From Deinococcus sp. HSC-46F16 (lineage in GTDB: Bacteria; Deinococcota; Deinococci; Deinococcales; Deinococcaceae): a stretch of DNA of 64,000 nucleotides. Of this stretch, positions 12,533-24,361 are shown piece by piece. How positions within the stretch are numbered: position 1 is the stretch's first letter; every line of letters begins with the position of its first letter. The stretch is taken from assembly GCF_024171495.1 (NCBI RefSeq), contig NZ_JALJZW010000001.1, positions 744,001 to 808,000 of the forward strand. The letters run 5' to 3'. The notes below the pieces were generated by a model. That model saw only the letters and a program-made list of their open reading frames with translations, was not told the origin of the DNA and made no database searches. Position numbers and translations under genes: made by a program.

Positions 12533-15500
12533 TCAAACGGCCGAGGACCGCGCGGGCGCCTCGTCCCCCTGGCGGATGCTCAGGACTCGGCTTGAGCCGG
12601 ACGCGTCGGTGGTCACGCCCCACAGCGCGTGGGCGACCTCCATCGTGGCCTTCTGGTGGGTGACGAGCAGGAACTGGGCACCCCGCGCGGAGAAGCGCTC
12701 CAGAAAGGCCGTGAAGCGGCGGATATTCGCCTCGTCCAGCGGCGCGTCCACCTCGTCCAGCACAGCGAGGGGCAGGCCGCCCGCCCCTCCCTCTCCCCCG
12801 GCGTGGTTCAGCGCGAAGAGAAAGCCCAGCCCCGCCATCGTGCGCTCGCCCGCGCTGAGGAGGGTCATGGAGCGGGTGCGCTTGCCCTTGGGTTGGACGG
12901 CGAGGCGCAGCCCGGCCAGGCGGCCCGAGGCGTCCTCCTCGGGTTCCAGTTCGCCCTGGCCCCCCAGCAGTTCGGCGGAGTACTCCCGGAAGGCGGTATT
13001 GACGCGCCCAAAGGCCGCGCGGGTGGCCTGCTCCTCGGCCCCCGCCAGCCCGGTGAGGTGGGCCTGCAACTCGGCGGCGGCGGCCTCGGCATCCCCGAGT
13101 TCGGCGGAGAGGCGCTCCAACTCGGCCGCCTCGGCAGCATGGTCGGCCTCGGCGCGGGCGTTGACTGGGCCGAGGCGCTCCAGCTCGCCGCGCACGCGGG
13201 TCAGCTCGGCGGTCCACTCGCGGGGGGTGCCGGGGGGACTGCACCCGTCGGGCAGCGGTTCCAGGCTGCCCTCGCGCCGGGCGACGAGCAGGCGCAGATC
13301 CTCCAATCGGGCGCGGACCTTGTTCTGCTCCCCGATCAGCGAGGTGTAGGCCTGGGTCGCGGCCTCCCGCTCGGCCTCGGCGCGGGCGAGTTCATGCTCG
13401 TCGAGGGTTCCCAGCGCGGCCTCGCGGCGGGCGACCTCGGCGGCGGCTCCGGCGAGGTGCGTGCCCTGGGTCTGCTGGGCGGCGGCGTTGGCGGCCAGGC
13501 GCTCCCGCAGGTCGGCGGCGCGGGCGTGGGCGCTGCGGTAGGCCCGCCACGCGGCGTCCAGCTCGCGGGCCAGGGCTAAGGCCTCCAGCGCCGTGCGTTC
13601 CCCGGCACGGCCCTCCTCGGCAGCGCGGCGGGCAGTGAGGAGGTCGGCTTCCAGCGCAGCAGGGTCGGCGGGCGGCTCGGTGGACTGGGGAGCCGCAGGT
13701 GGGGCCGACGCCTCCAGCCGCTCGCGCAGGCGGTCGCGGTGAGCAGTCAGGCTGCGGGCCTGCGCCTCCAGCTCAGTGACGCGGCGCTCGGCGTCACGGG
13801 CCTCCCGAACGGCGGCGTCGCGGGCCGACTGGAGGAAGGAAGGCCCGGTCCCTGGCCCCACTAGCCCCGCCTCCACCCGTTCCAGCTCAGCCCGGAGGCG
13901 GACGGCACGGCGCTCGGCATCCTCCAGCTCGGCGTCGAGTTCCTGAAAGCGGCGCTGGTCGGCCAGCACGCTGCTCCCGCTGTCGCGCAGGCGCCCGCCC
14001 GTGATTGCCCCCCCGGCTTCCAGCAATTCGCCTTCCGACGTGACAAGGCGCGGCCGGGTGGGGTAGGCGCGGGCGAGGCGGTTGGCCGCCCGCAGGTCTT
14101 CCACGATCAGGGTGTCGGCCAGAATCGCCTCCCCGACAATCGGAGGGTCGGTGGGGCACAGGTCCGCGAGGTTGCCGAGCACGCCTGCCTCGCGCAGCAG
14201 TGCTCCGTCGCGCCGGGGCCGGGACCGCAGGAGGTCGAGCGGGAGGAAGGTCGCGCGGCCCCCCGTCCGCTTGAGTTCCTCGATGATGGCGCGGGCGTCC
14301 TCGCCGGAGTGGACGACAATCTGTTCCAGACGGCGTCCCAGCGCGGCGGTCACGGCCGTCTCGTACTCGGCGGGCACGGTGAGGAGATCGGCCACCGATC
14401 CCACGATGCCGGGGTGATCGAGGCGCAGGGCGTTGCGGGCGCCCTCGCCATAGCGGGCGTAGGAGTTCAGCGCCGCTTCCAGCCGCTCGCGCTCGCGGCG
14501 CAAGGGGGCGAGGCCAGCATTCAGGCGGGCGAGTTCGCCCTCCAGGTGACGGGCGTGGGCCTGGGCCTGGGCGAGTCCGGCGGCCTGGGCCGCGTAGGCC
14601 GCCTCAGCCTCGTCGCGGGCAGCGGTCAGCGCGGTCAGGCGGTCCTGGGCGGCGGCCAGCGATTCCAGCGCCGACTCCAGATTGCCCTCGGCGCGGTCCA
14701 GCTCGGCGGTCAGCGTCTCGCGGCTGGCGTCCAGGCGGGCGGCGGCCTCGGCGGTGCGGGCGGCCTGCGCCTGGGCGCGGGTCAGCTCGGCTTCGAGGGT
14801 GCGGGCGCGGCGTTCGGCAGCCTCGGCACGGGTGCGGGCAGCGGTGACCTCGGCTTCCAGCACGGGCAGGTCAGGGGCGGGCTCGGCGGGAGCCTGAGCG
14901 GGCAGGGCCGCGAGTTCCGCCTCCAGCCTCTCGGCCTCCCCTCGGAGGTGCCCCGCGTAGCGTTCGGCCTGGCTATGGGCGTCGCGGGCGGCCCGCAGCG
15001 CGTCGAGCGCCCCGGCGAACGCCTCGGCGCGGGCGCGGGCGGCGTGGGCGGCGTCGCGGGCGGCTTCCACCCGTTCGGCTCCCCGCGCGACCTCCCCGGC
15101 GAGGGCAGCGGAGCGCGTTTCCAGTGACTCCGCCTCCTGCCGGGCCGCCGCAATCTCGCGTCCCAGGGCGAGTTGGCGCTCGCGGCGCAGGGCGTCTTCC
15201 AGGGTCAGGACGCGGCCGCTGAGCTGCCGGTGGGTCCGGGCGTCCTGGGCAGCCTGCGCGAGCCGCTCGACCGCCGCCGCCCGCTCCCCCTGCACCAGCC
15301 GCAAGCGGTCCAGATGTTCCCCGGCCTCGCGCAGCCGGGCCGCCGCTTCCAGCCTCGCACTCACCGCGCGGGACAGTCCGGCAGCCTCCTGCACGTAGCC
15401 CAGCAGGGTGCGGCCCTCGGCCTGCACCACCCCGCTGACCTCGCCCTGCCCGATCACGGCGAGGCCCCCCGGCCCCAGCCCGGTGCCGCGCAGGGCCGAC

Positions 15501-15850
15501 TGGACGTCGCGGGCGCGGGCAGGGCGGCCTCCCAGGTCCTGCTCGGCGGTGCCGTCGCGGTAGACCCGGCGGCAGAGGTTGACCCGGCCCTCGGGGGTCT
15601 GGAGTTCCAGCTCCACCTCGGCCAGCCCCAGCGGAGCCTTGCCGCCGCTGCCGTGGAAGATCAGCTCGGTGCCGCGCCCGGCCCGCAGTTCCCGCGCCCG
15701 TGCCCCGTGGGTGGCCCAGCGAATGGCCTCCACCACGTTGCTCTTGCCGCTGCCGTTCGGCCCGATGACCGCGCTGACGCCGGGGCCGAACTCCAGCCGG
15801 GTGCGGTCGGCAAAGCTCTTGAAGCCGTGGAGGGTGATGCTGCGGAGCAT
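12533..15850 (-). CDS. smc: Chromosome segregation protein SMC
   Basis: Long-arm condensin ATPase of 1105 residues, slightly short of the usual ~1170-1190. It has Walker A 'IGPNGSGKSNVVEAIRW' (about 28-44), a long Ala/Arg/Glu coiled coil, a hinge around 460-610 ('LDHPGIVGSVADLL' to 'AGGAITGGRLRD'), the returning coil, then the C-terminal head with 'PLAVLDEVDAPLDEAN'. The ABC signature reads 'LLSAGERTMAGL' rather than LSGGE, a Gly-to-Ala change at the second position. ATG 15850 is 17 bases downstream of the gerMN stop, so smc is read from the smpB-amidase-gerMN operon. Confidence 0.95.
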   Translation of the reverse strand: MLRSITLHGFKSFADRTRLEFGPGVSAVIGPNGSGKSNVVEAIRWATHGARARELRAGRGTELIFHGSGGKAPLGLAEVELELQTPEGRVNLCRRVYRDGTAEQDLGGRPARARDVQSALRGTGLGPGGLAVIGQGEVSGVVQAEGRTLLGYVQEAAGLSRAVSARLEAAARLREAGEHLDRLRLVQGERAAAVERLAQAAQDARTHRQLSGRVLTLEDALRRERQLALGREIAAARQEAESLETRSAALAGEVARGAERVEAARDAAHAARARAEAFAGALDALRAARDAHSQAERYAGHLRGEAERLEAELAALPAQAPAEPAPDLPVLEAEVTAARTRAEAAERRARTLEAELTRAQAQAARTAEAAARLDASRETLTAELDRAEGNLESALESLAAAQDRLTALTAARDEAEAAYAAQAAGLAQAQAHARHLEGELARLNAGLAPLRRERERLEAALNSYARYGEGARNALRLDHPGIVGSVADLLTVPAEYETAVTAALGRRLEQIVVHSGEDARAIIEELKRTGGRATFLPLDLLRSRPRRDGALLREAGVLGNLADLCPTDPPIVGEAILADTLIVEDLRAANRLARAYPTRPRLVTSEGELLEAGGAITGGRLRDSGSSVLADQRRFQELDAELEDAERRAVRLRAELERVEAGLVGPGTGPSFLQSARDAAVREARDAERRVTELEAQARSLTAHRDRLRERLEASAPPAAPQSTEPPADPAALEADLLTARRAAEEGRAGERTALEALALARELDAAWRAYRSAHARAADLRERLAANAAAQQTQGTHLAGAAAEVARREAALGTLDEHELARAEAEREAATQAYTSLIGEQNKVRARLEDLRLLVARREGSLEPLPDGCSPPGTPREWTAELTRVRGELERLGPVNARAEADHAAEAAELERLSAELGDAEAAAAELQAHLTGLAGAEEQATRAAFGRVNTAFREYSAELLGGQGELEPEEDASGRLAGLRLAVQPKGKRTRSMTLLSAGERTMAGLGFLFALNHAGGEGGAGGLPLAVLDEVDAPLDEANIRRFTAFLERFSARGAQFLLVTHQKATMEVAHALWGVTTDASGSSRVLSIRQGDEAPARSSAV

Positions 15851-15867
15851 GACTTAGGCGGGCCGGG

Positions 15868-16410
15868 TCACTGGTCGGTGCAGTCCTGGGCGCGGTACGG
15901 CTCGCGCAGGTCGAGGTGCCACAGGGTTTCGACGTTCTTGCCCCCGACCAGGAAGGTCACGTCCTGCCCGCCCACCTCCAGCAGGGTGCGGGTCAGGCTG
16001 CACAGCAGCATCCGCTCGCCGCTGGTGCCGTAGCGCAGCCGCTGGTAGCTCTCTGGGAGGTCCACGTAGACGTGGGTGCCGCGCAGCCACACGTTCGGCG
16101 CGGGGCTGCCCTTGGGCACGACCGGGAGCGAGCCCTGCGTCTGCGGCCCGTTCGCCCAGGCCCGCAGCGCCGCCTGCGCCGTGGCCGAGGGCGTGTCATG
16201 GGTCACCTGCACGGTGCGGGTCTCGGGCTTCATGGTCTGAACCTGCGCGTCGCTGAAGTAGACCTTGACCGGCTTGGACTGCCGCTCCTGAAGCTGGAGC
16301 TTGGGCGCCTCGGGCGTCTCGGGGGGCCGCTGCACTTCGGTGTAGGCGTAGGCCGCCGCCCCCAGCAGGGCCAGGCTCACCACGTTAAAGAGGGAAAAGA
16401 GGCGCTTCAC
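15868..16410 (-). CDS. GerMN-domain membrane-anchored protein
   Basis: 180 residues: an N-terminal signal anchor ('LFSLFNVVSLALLGAAAYAY'), a short Pro/Glu-rich linker, then a GerMN-like domain with 'VKVYFSDAQVQTMKPETRTV', 'TAQAALRAWANGP' and 'VWLRGTHVYVDLPESYQRL', ending 'QDVTFLVGGKNVETLWHLDL'. GerMN domains occur in spore germination proteins and in envelope proteins of non-sporulating bacteria, often next to peptidoglycan amidases. Its ATG overlaps the upstream amidase stop by four bases, indicating coupled expression and possibly a shared envelope role. Confidence 0.8.
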   Translation of the reverse strand: MKRLFSLFNVVSLALLGAAAYAYTEVQRPPETPEAPKLQLQERQSKPVKVYFSDAQVQTMKPETRTVQVTHDTPSATAQAALRAWANGPQTQGSLPVVPKGSPAPNVWLRGTHVYVDLPESYQRLRYGTSGERMLLCSLTRTLLEVGGQDVTFLVGGKNVETLWHLDLREPYRAQDCTDQ

Positions 16411-17825
16411 TGGCCCGCTCCTGCCGCGCTGCTGGCCTGGGTGTCCGTGGCGGGTGTGGCCGACACCGTGCGCCCGGCATTCGCGGCCCGGGCGGTGAGG
16501 TAGGTCGCCACCGAGCGGGCCACCGCCACCGACATCGCCCGCAGGTGCCCCGACGAGGCGAGATCGGCGCGGTCATCCTCATTGCCCACCCAGCCCAGTT
16601 CCAGCAGCAGCGCGGCCTGCGGCGCCTCGCCCAGCGTGAGCGTGCGGCTGACCGTCTCGGCCTGCGCGGTCACGCCGCCGCCCTTGAGTTCGCCCCGCAG
16701 CAGCTCGCTGAGGCGCTTGGTGCCCCCCGACCCCCCAATGGCGAGATCGATGTAGGGGGCCTTGCCGCCCGAGCGCACGGCCTCCACGATCTGCGCGGTC
16801 GCGCGGCCGGTCGGCTCGTAGACCGTCACGCCGCCCCGGTCGGTGCCGGGGAAACGGCCGAGGTCCAGCGCCAGATACACGTCGCTGCGCCGCGCCAGCG
16901 CGAGCTTCTGGTTCAGGCCCAGGGCACTCTGGCCGTCGCGGGTCAGGCGCACCTGCCACCCCGCCTGGCTCAGCAACTCGGCCGCGCGGCGGGCCACATC
17001 CAGGGTCACGTCGCGCCCCAGCCCCTCCACGCGGGCGGGGTCCAGCACGATCAGCGGGCGCGAGATGCGTTCCAGCAGCGCCGGGCTGGTGTAGGGAATC
17101 CCCGGTCCCGCGTCCACGACGAGCCGTGCCCCGCCGGGCCGCACCACCCGGTAGACCCGGTAGCCGCTGCCGGGCGGCAGGGTGAAGCTGAGCCTCAGGT
17201 CTTCCCCATCGCGGGCCACCTGCGCCCGTGGCACGAAGGCCCCGCGCGTGGTGTAGCGCCGCGCCTCGCCCTGCACGTCCTCCAGCGTCACGGTGACGGT
17301 GGTGCCGCGCAGCTCGTCGCTGAAGCTCACGTCGCGGGTGAGGTCGAGCACCAGACGGTCGCTGCTGGCCCCCGCGCGGCTGCTCACGCCCTGAAGGCGG
17401 GCCGGAATCACCCGGAAGTTTCCGGCGCGGTACTCCGCTCCCAGGCCCCGCGCCAGCGTGTCCAGCGGCAGGTAGAGGTTGCCGTTGAGCAGGGTGGCGG
17501 TTCGGGCCTTGACGCGCGTGGTGTCGAGCTGCACGGTGTTGAAATCGGTGGCGGCCCGCTGCGGGTCCTCGTCGAGGGGGAACAGCAGGACGTGCCCGTA
17601 GCCCTCCACCCGGATAACCTGGCCCTCGCGGCTGATGCGGACCACCCGGCCGAGCACGCTCTGGCTGGCGTACTCGGCCCCGTAGAGGTTCACACTCTGG
17701 ACCTGCTGCCCGGCGAGGTTCAGGCGCGAAAAGGCGATCTGTGCCCCCGCCAGCCCCGCCATCAGCAGGGCGGCCGAGAGCAGCAGCGGGCGGGCCAGCG
17801 CCCGGCTGATACGCGGCCCCCTCAC
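16407..17825 (-). CDS. Amidase_3-like envelope protein with degenerate zinc site (probably inactive)
   Basis: 472 residues: a signal peptide (about 10-30), an AMIN-like beta-rich region (about 30-250), then a C-terminal domain in the position and pattern of N-acetylmuramoyl-L-alanine amidases ('AAELLSQAGWQVRLTRDGQ', 'LLLELGWVGNEDD'). The zinc ligands are missing. The usual DPGHGG is 'DPARVEG' (about 258-264), the ligand Glu before KDxxL is Gly ('GLGRDVTL'), and SIHAN is 'ALDLGR' (about 320). The catalytic-type Glu in 'LLELGW' (about 409) remains. Peptidoglycan binding without cleavage is a reasonable guess. It overlaps smpB by four bases upstream and gerMN by four downstream. Confidence 0.85.
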   Translation of the reverse strand: MRGPRISRALARPLLLSAALLMAGLAGAQIAFSRLNLAGQQVQSVNLYGAEYASQSVLGRVVRISREGQVIRVEGYGHVLLFPLDEDPQRAATDFNTVQLDTTRVKARTATLLNGNLYLPLDTLARGLGAEYRAGNFRVIPARLQGVSSRAGASSDRLVLDLTRDVSFSDELRGTTVTVTLEDVQGEARRYTTRGAFVPRAQVARDGEDLRLSFTLPPGSGYRVYRVVRPGGARLVVDAGPGIPYTSPALLERISRPLIVLDPARVEGLGRDVTLDVARRAAELLSQAGWQVRLTRDGQSALGLNQKLALARRSDVYLALDLGRFPGTDRGGVTVYEPTGRATAQIVEAVRSGGKAPYIDLAIGGSGGTKRLSELLRGELKGGGVTAQAETVSRTLTLGEAPQAALLLELGWVGNEDDRADLASSGHLRAMSVAVARSVATYLTARAANAGRTVSATPATDTQASSAAGAGQ

Positions 17826-18253
17826 AGTTCTCGCAGCTCCCGGCGCAGGGTCTTCTCGGCCTCGGCGCGGCGCTTGTCGTGCAGCTTCTTGCCCCGGGCG
17901 AGGGCCAGCTCGACCTTAAAGACCCGGCCCTTCTGGTAGAGCCGCGTGGGCACCAGGGTCAGGCCCTTTTGCTCCAGCGCCCGCTTCAGCTTGCCGATCT
18001 CCTCGCGGTGCAGCAGCAACCGGCGGGCGCGGCGGGGCTCGTGGTTGTTGTAGGTGGCTTCAGTGTAGGTCGGAATGTACAACCCCTCCAGCTCGATATT
18101 TCCACCCGACAGACGGGCAAAGGCGTCCCGGAAATCCACGCCGCCCGCCCGGACGCTCTTGACCTCGCTGCCCGTCAGGGCGATGCCCGCCTCGAAGCGC
18201 TCCAGCAGTTCGTACTCGTGGTGTGCGCGGCGGTTCGTGTACACGCGGGGCAT
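17822..18253 (-). CDS. smpB: SsrA-binding protein SmpB
   Basis: Binds tmRNA and brings it to stalled ribosomes for trans-translation. 143 residues, close to the family norm, with 'NRRAHHEYELLERFEAGIAL', 'GSEVKSVRAGGVDFRDAF', 'YNNHEPRRARRLLLH' and the basic C-terminal tail 'KKLHDKRRAEAEKTLRRELR' that enters the mRNA channel. Its stop overlaps the amidase-like gene, making it the first gene of a tight smpB-amidase-gerMN-smc run. It lies 81 bases downstream of an SDR gene on the same strand. No tmRNA gene is visible in this window. Confidence 0.96.
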   Translation of the reverse strand: MPRVYTNRRAHHEYELLERFEAGIALTGSEVKSVRAGGVDFRDAFARLSGGNIELEGLYIPTYTEATYNNHEPRRARRLLLHREEIGKLKRALEQKGLTLVPTRLYQKGRVFKVELALARGKKLHDKRRAEAEKTLRRELREL

Positions 18254-18334
18254 TCTAGGGCAAATCGCGCGGCGGGGGCAGATCAGACAGCAAAGCCCCC
18301 GGCGCGGGGCCAGGGGCGAGCGGGAAGAGACGCC

Positions 18335-19054
<720 letters not shown>

Positions 19055-19275
19055 GCCCGCACCGTAACTTGCCTGATGCGGGCAGGGCGGGCCAGGTAAA
19101 GGGCGGCTCAAGTGAGCGGGCCCAGAGCCGCCTGAACCTCCCCTCATGGGTGTGAGGACGGCATTAAGCGAGCGGGGGCGCACCGGACGCAAGTCGCCGC
19201 TTAGGGTGAAAGGTGAATGCGGGCGGGCCGTCCCCCCGGACACTCCCTTTCCCCAGCCCGCACCCTGGAGGTTGT

Positions 19276-20208
19276 ATGACTCTGAACACCGATCGGCTCT
19301 CTCGCCGCCTGAGCTGGCGCGGCGTCCTCGCAGGCGTCGTGCTGGGGCTGGTCACGACCCTGACCGTGCTGGCCCTGGGCCTCGTGATCACGGCCCTGAC
19401 CGGCATCACCCTGACGGGCACTGGCATTCAGGCCGCGATCTGGACAGCCATCGCCGCGCTCGCCGGGGCCTGGGCGGCCGGGCGCACGGCGGTGCGGGCG
19501 AGTGCGCCTTCGACCCGCAACGACGACGGCATTGCCGCGATGACCCCGGAAGACGCCTCGCTGACCGGGCTGATCACGGGCGGGCTGCTGGTGCTGCTGC
19601 TGACCTACACCCTGTTCGGGGCGGCCCGCAGCCTGCTGGGCCTGGCGACCAACGCCGTGAGCAGTGTTGTGGGCGCTGCCACGAGCGCGGCAGCCAACAC
19701 CGACGCGCAGGCCCCGGCCGGGCTTCAGAGCTTCGTAGACGGGATCACCCGCGACGATATCGAAGAACTGATCGCCAGCCAGAGCCCCAGCCTGAATGCA
19801 GCGCAGGTGGACGCCGCCTCGGACGTGGTGACCGGCATTTTCCGCCGCACCCGCTATGACCTCGGGCAACAGGACCTTGCCGACCTGCCCGACTTCGCTT
19901 CGGCCCGCGTGAACGCCATTCGCAACGCGCTGACGGGCGAGCAGTTCGTGACCCGGCTGGAGCGGCAAGGCCTGAGCACCGCGCAGGCCGAAGAGGTCCG
20001 CACCGTCGTGTCCAACGAGGTCAACCGGCTGGAGCAGCAGGCGCAGCAGGTGGCCGAAACCGCCGAAGCGACCGCCCGCACCACCGCCCGCAACACCGGC
20101 CTGGGCTGGCTGCTGGCGGCCGGGCTGACCCTGCTGCTCTCGTGGCTGGGCGCCCGCGGCGCCGCGACGCACCCCGCGATCAGCACGCTGCCCATTGACC
20201 GCCGGTAA
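19276..20208 (+). CDS. Conserved membrane protein with large extramembrane loop
   Basis: 310 residues, start supported by CTGGAGG upstream. Two N-terminal hydrophobic segments (about 17-40 and 44-65), a third near 95-120, a long polar region (about 125-275) with Asp/Glu/Gln-rich helices, and a C-terminal membrane segment (about 275-300). The repeated 'L...A...V(D/S)' pattern in the loop (for example '[20 protein letters not shown]' and '[20 protein letters not shown]') suggests a duplicated helical module. I do not recognise a characterised family. A strong terminator follows. The neighbouring SDR gene is divergent. Confidence 0.75.
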   Translation: MTLNTDRLSRRLSWRGVLAGVVLGLVTTLTVLALGLVITALTGITLTGTGIQAAIWTAIAALAGAWAAGRTAVRASAPSTRNDDGIAAMTPEDASLTGLITGGLLVLLLTYTLFGAARSLLGLATNAVSSVVGAATSAAANTDAQAPAGLQSFVDGITRDDIEELIASQSPSLNAAQVDAASDVVTGIFRRTRYDLGQQDLADLPDFASARVNAIRNALTGEQFVTRLERQGLSTAQAEEVRTVVSNEVNRLEQQAQQVAETAEATARTTARNTGLGWLLAAGLTLLLSWLGARGAATHPAISTLPIDRR

Positions 20209-20225
20209 GCCCCTGTTCACCCTGC

Positions 20226-20256
20226 GCCGCCCTCCGATCCGGGGGGCGGGTTTTTT
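20226..20256 (+). terminator. Intrinsic terminator
   Basis: GCCGCCCTCC, a short loop, then GGGGGGCGGG followed by TTTTTT, 18 bases after the stop of the membrane protein gene. Confidence 0.85.
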
Positions 20257-20327
20257 CTGCGTCCTCGCACCCTTCATCGGTCATTGACCTGCGGTTTCAG
20301 GGCAGGGAGGAGAGTAGCCTGCTCCCC

Positions 20328-21707
<1,380 letters not shown>

Positions 21708-21784
21708 GAAACCCGCGTCTCCTCTCCAGTTCCTTCCCCTTGACTTGCGAAGCTCCGGAGGAGAGGGGGGGCGGGGGGTGAGCC

Positions 21785-21807
21785 AGCCTGGCAGACGTTC
21801 GCCAGGC
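21785..21807. terminator. Hairpin between convergent MFS and recQ genes
   Basis: GCCTGGC, a nine-base loop, GCCAGGC, then GTCCTTT. It is suitably placed to end MFS transcription and, read the other way, recQ transcription. A second weaker inverted repeat (CCTCTCC/GGAGAGG) lies at about 21721-21770. Confidence 0.6.
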
Positions 21808-21815
21808 GTCCTTTC

Positions 21816-24068
21816 CTATTCGTCCAACCCCGTCAGCACCGCGTCCACGATCCGCTCCCCGTAAGCCTCGATGCGCCTCGGCCCCAGCCCCGGCACCCCT
21901 TCCAACTCGGCCAGCGTGCGCGGTTGCCGGGCCGCGAGGGCGTCCAGGGTGGCGTTCGGGAAGATCACGAAGGCGCTGTGCCCCGTCTCGCGGGCAAGTT
22001 CGCGGCGCAGTTCGCGCAGGGCCTCGGCGACCTCGGGGTTACGGGGAGCGTGTGGCGTGTCGCCCGTGGCGTGCGGAAACAGCGCGTCGGGGCGCGATGA
22101 GGCCGGTGCTTCCGGGCGGGGGCGGACGGGCGGGGCGCTGGGGGCGGAGGGCGGAAGGCTTCCGCGCAACACACCCAACACCGCCGCATTCTCGGCTGCG
22201 CCCCGCTCGGCTTCACCCGGCTGGCGGCTGGAAGCTGGCCGCTGGCCGCCCGACTGCCTCCGCACCACCCCCAGCACCTCCTCCCCGTACTCCGCGAGCT
22301 TGCGCTGGCCCACGCCGCTCACCGTGCCCAGGGTGTGCAGGCTGCCGGGGCGCAGTTCGGCGATGGTCTTCAGGGTCGCGTCGGTAAAGATCACGTAGGG
22401 GGGCACGCCCTGCTCGCGGGCCTTTTGGAGTCGCCACGCCCGCAGCGCCTCGAAGAGGGGGCTGTCCTGCGCGTCTACCGGGGCGCGGCCGGGCCGGGTG
22501 GAGCGGTCGCGGGTCGGGCGGGGGGCCAGGGTGTCTTCCCGCAGGTGCAACGTCTCTTCGCCGCGCAGAAGCGGGCGGGCCTTGGCGGTCGCGCTCAGGC
22601 CGTGGTGCTCGCCTGCCGCGAGGTAGCCCAGGCTGACAAGCTGGCGCAGCAGCCCGCGCCATGTCTTCTCATCGTGCGCCCGCCCCACCCCGAAGGTGGG
22701 CAGCGTATGGTGCCCCATCGCCCGCACCTTCTCAGTGTCGCGCCCCAACAGCACGTCGGTAAGGTGGGCGGCCCCGAAGCGGTTGCCGGTGCGGATCGCC
22801 GCCGAGAGCGCCATCTGCGCCTCGCGCGTGGCGTCGCGCACACGCGGGGGGGCGAGGCACACGTCGCAATTGCCGCACGGCTCCGGCAGCGTTTCCCCGA
22901 AATACGAGAGCAGCACCTGACGGCGGCAGGTCGCGGCCTCGCAGTAGGTCAGCAGGGCGTCGAGCTTGGCAGCCTCCACCCGGCGCACGTCTTCCGGGGC
23001 CGCACTCTGCGCGAGCATCCGCCGCACGTTGACCACGTCGGCCAGCCCGTAGACCATCCAGGCCGTACTCGGCAGGCCGTCGCGCCCGGCGCGGCCCGTC
23101 TCCTGGTAGTAGCCCTCCAGACTCTTGGGGAGGTCGAGGTGCGCCACGAAGCGCACGTTGGGCTTGTCGATGCCCATGCCGAAGGCGACGGTCGCCACCA
23201 CGATCAGGCCCTCCTCGTTCAGGAAGCGTTCCTGCGCCCCATTGCGCTCACGCGGCGAGAGGCCCGCATGGTAGGGCACCGCGTCGACCCCCTGCGCCTG
23301 AAGCCACTTCGCGGTCTCCTCCACCGACTTGCGCGACAGGCAATAGACGATGCCCGCGTCGCCCGGATGTTCGGTGCGGATGAAGTCGAGGAGTTGCGAC
23401 TTCGGTCCCTCCTTGGCCGCCACCCGGTACTGGATGTTGGGGCGGTCGAAGGAGGAGATGAACTGCGGCGCTCCGTGCAGCCCCAGCACCCGCAGAATGT
23501 CGGCCCGCGTGCGGTCGTCAGCGGTGGCGGTCAGGGCGAGGCGGGGAATCTGGGGAAAACGTTCGGGCAGCACGCCCAGTTGCCCGTATTCGGGCCGGAA
23601 GTCGTGCCCCCATTGCGAGACGCAGTGCGCCTCATCAATGGCGAAGAGGGCGACCGGGGCGCGTTCGAGGAGATCCAGCGTGCGGGGCAGCAAGAGGCGC
23701 TCGGGAGCGACGTACAGCAGATCCAACTCGCCCGCGAGCAGCGCCGCCTCCACCTCCCGCACCCCCTCTGGGCTAAGGGTGGAGTTCAGGAAGGCCGCCC
23801 GCACCCCGAGCTGCCGCAGCGTGTCCACCTGGTCTTTCATCAGCGCGATCAGGGGCGAGACGACGATCCCCACACCGGGCCGCAGCAGCGAGGGCACCTG
23901 GTAGCACAGGCTCTTGCCGCCGCCCGTGGGCATCAGCACGAGCGCGTGGCCCCCGCCCGCCACCGTCCGCACGATGTCGGCCTGCACGCCCCGGAAGGCG
24001 TCGTAGCCCCAGACGCGCTTGAGAATGTCCAGGGCCTGCTGGTCGGTGGTGGTCGGCGCCGCCGTCAT
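21816..24068 (-). CDS. recQ: ATP-dependent DNA helicase RecQ with two HRDC domains
   Basis: 3'-5' helicase of 750 residues. Helicase core about 1-340 with 'FRGVQADIV', Walker A 'MPTGGGKSL', '[20 protein letters not shown]' and 'ETGRAGRDG'. The RecQ zinc/RQC region follows with Cys in '[17 protein letters not shown]' and 'CGNCDVC'. Two HRDC domains come after it ('[20 protein letters not shown]' and '[20 protein letters not shown]'). D. radiodurans RecQ is known for three HRDC domains; I can find two here. They are joined by a ~75-residue Pro/Ala/Arg linker that includes the in-frame repeat also found in coaE and pyrG. TATCAT lies eight bases before the ATG. Confidence 0.95.
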   Translation of the reverse strand: MTAAPTTTDQQALDILKRVWGYDAFRGVQADIVRTVAGGGHALVLMPTGGGKSLCYQVPSLLRPGVGIVVSPLIALMKDQVDTLRQLGVRAAFLNSTLSPEGVREVEAALLAGELDLLYVAPERLLLPRTLDLLERAPVALFAIDEAHCVSQWGHDFRPEYGQLGVLPERFPQIPRLALTATADDRTRADILRVLGLHGAPQFISSFDRPNIQYRVAAKEGPKSQLLDFIRTEHPGDAGIVYCLSRKSVEETAKWLQAQGVDAVPYHAGLSPRERNGAQERFLNEEGLIVVATVAFGMGIDKPNVRFVAHLDLPKSLEGYYQETGRAGRDGLPSTAWMVYGLADVVNVRRMLAQSAAPEDVRRVEAAKLDALLTYCEAATCRRQVLLSYFGETLPEPCGNCDVCLAPPRVRDATREAQMALSAAIRTGNRFGAAHLTDVLLGRDTEKVRAMGHHTLPTFGVGRAHDEKTWRGLLRQLVSLGYLAAGEHHGLSATAKARPLLRGEETLHLREDTLAPRPTRDRSTRPGRAPVDAQDSPLFEALRAWRLQKAREQGVPPYVIFTDATLKTIAELRPGSLHTLGTVSGVGQRKLAEYGEEVLGVVRRQSGGQRPASSRQPGEAERGAAENAAVLGVLRGSLPPSAPSAPPVRPRPEAPASSRPDALFPHATGDTPHAPRNPEVAEALRELRRELARETGHSAFVIFPNATLDALAARQPRTLAELEGVPGLGPRRIEAYGERIVDAVLTGLDE
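22204..22252 (-). repeat. In-frame GGCCAGC repeat, copy 3 (RecQ linker)
   Basis: On the minus strand GGCGGCCAGCGGCCAGC, TTCCAGCCGCCAGCCGG, then TGAAGCCGAGCGG, read as [16 protein letters not shown]. It is the same frame and almost the same peptide as the PyrG tail, although RecQ and PyrG are unrelated. Confidence 0.7.
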
Positions 24069-24130
24069 CGGGGCCGATGATACCGGAGTACGCCGGGGAC
24101 AGAATGCAGACCTGACCCTAGAGTGGCCCC

Positions 24131-24361
24131 ATGCCCGACCACCCCACCGAGGACCGCCTCTCCACCCTTCTGAACGCCGAGGTCTACTGGACCGCGCGGG
24201 CCATGCAGGAACAGGGCAGCCGCTTTTACCGGGCGCTGGGCACGGCGCTGGAGGCCGCCGACCTCGCCAACCGCCGCCGGTTGTACGGGACGTGGCCGGA
24301 CGAGTTCTGGGACTTCTACCGGCGGGGCCTGCGCCTGCGCGACGAGTGGGGCGAGGGCTGA
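24131..24361 (+). CDS. Small conserved hypothetical protein, 76 aa
   Basis: A mostly helical, charged protein ('[20 protein letters not shown]', '[20 protein letters not shown]') with no recognised domain. Coding status is supported by the TAGAGT box six bases before the ATG and by the aromatic, non-repetitive composition. Its 3' end overlaps by 46 bases the 3' end of a predicted gene on the other strand. Confidence 0.65.
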   Translation: MPDHPTEDRLSTLLNAEVYWTARAMQEQGSRFYRALGTALEAADLANRRRLYGTWPDEFWDFYRRGLRLRDEWGEG

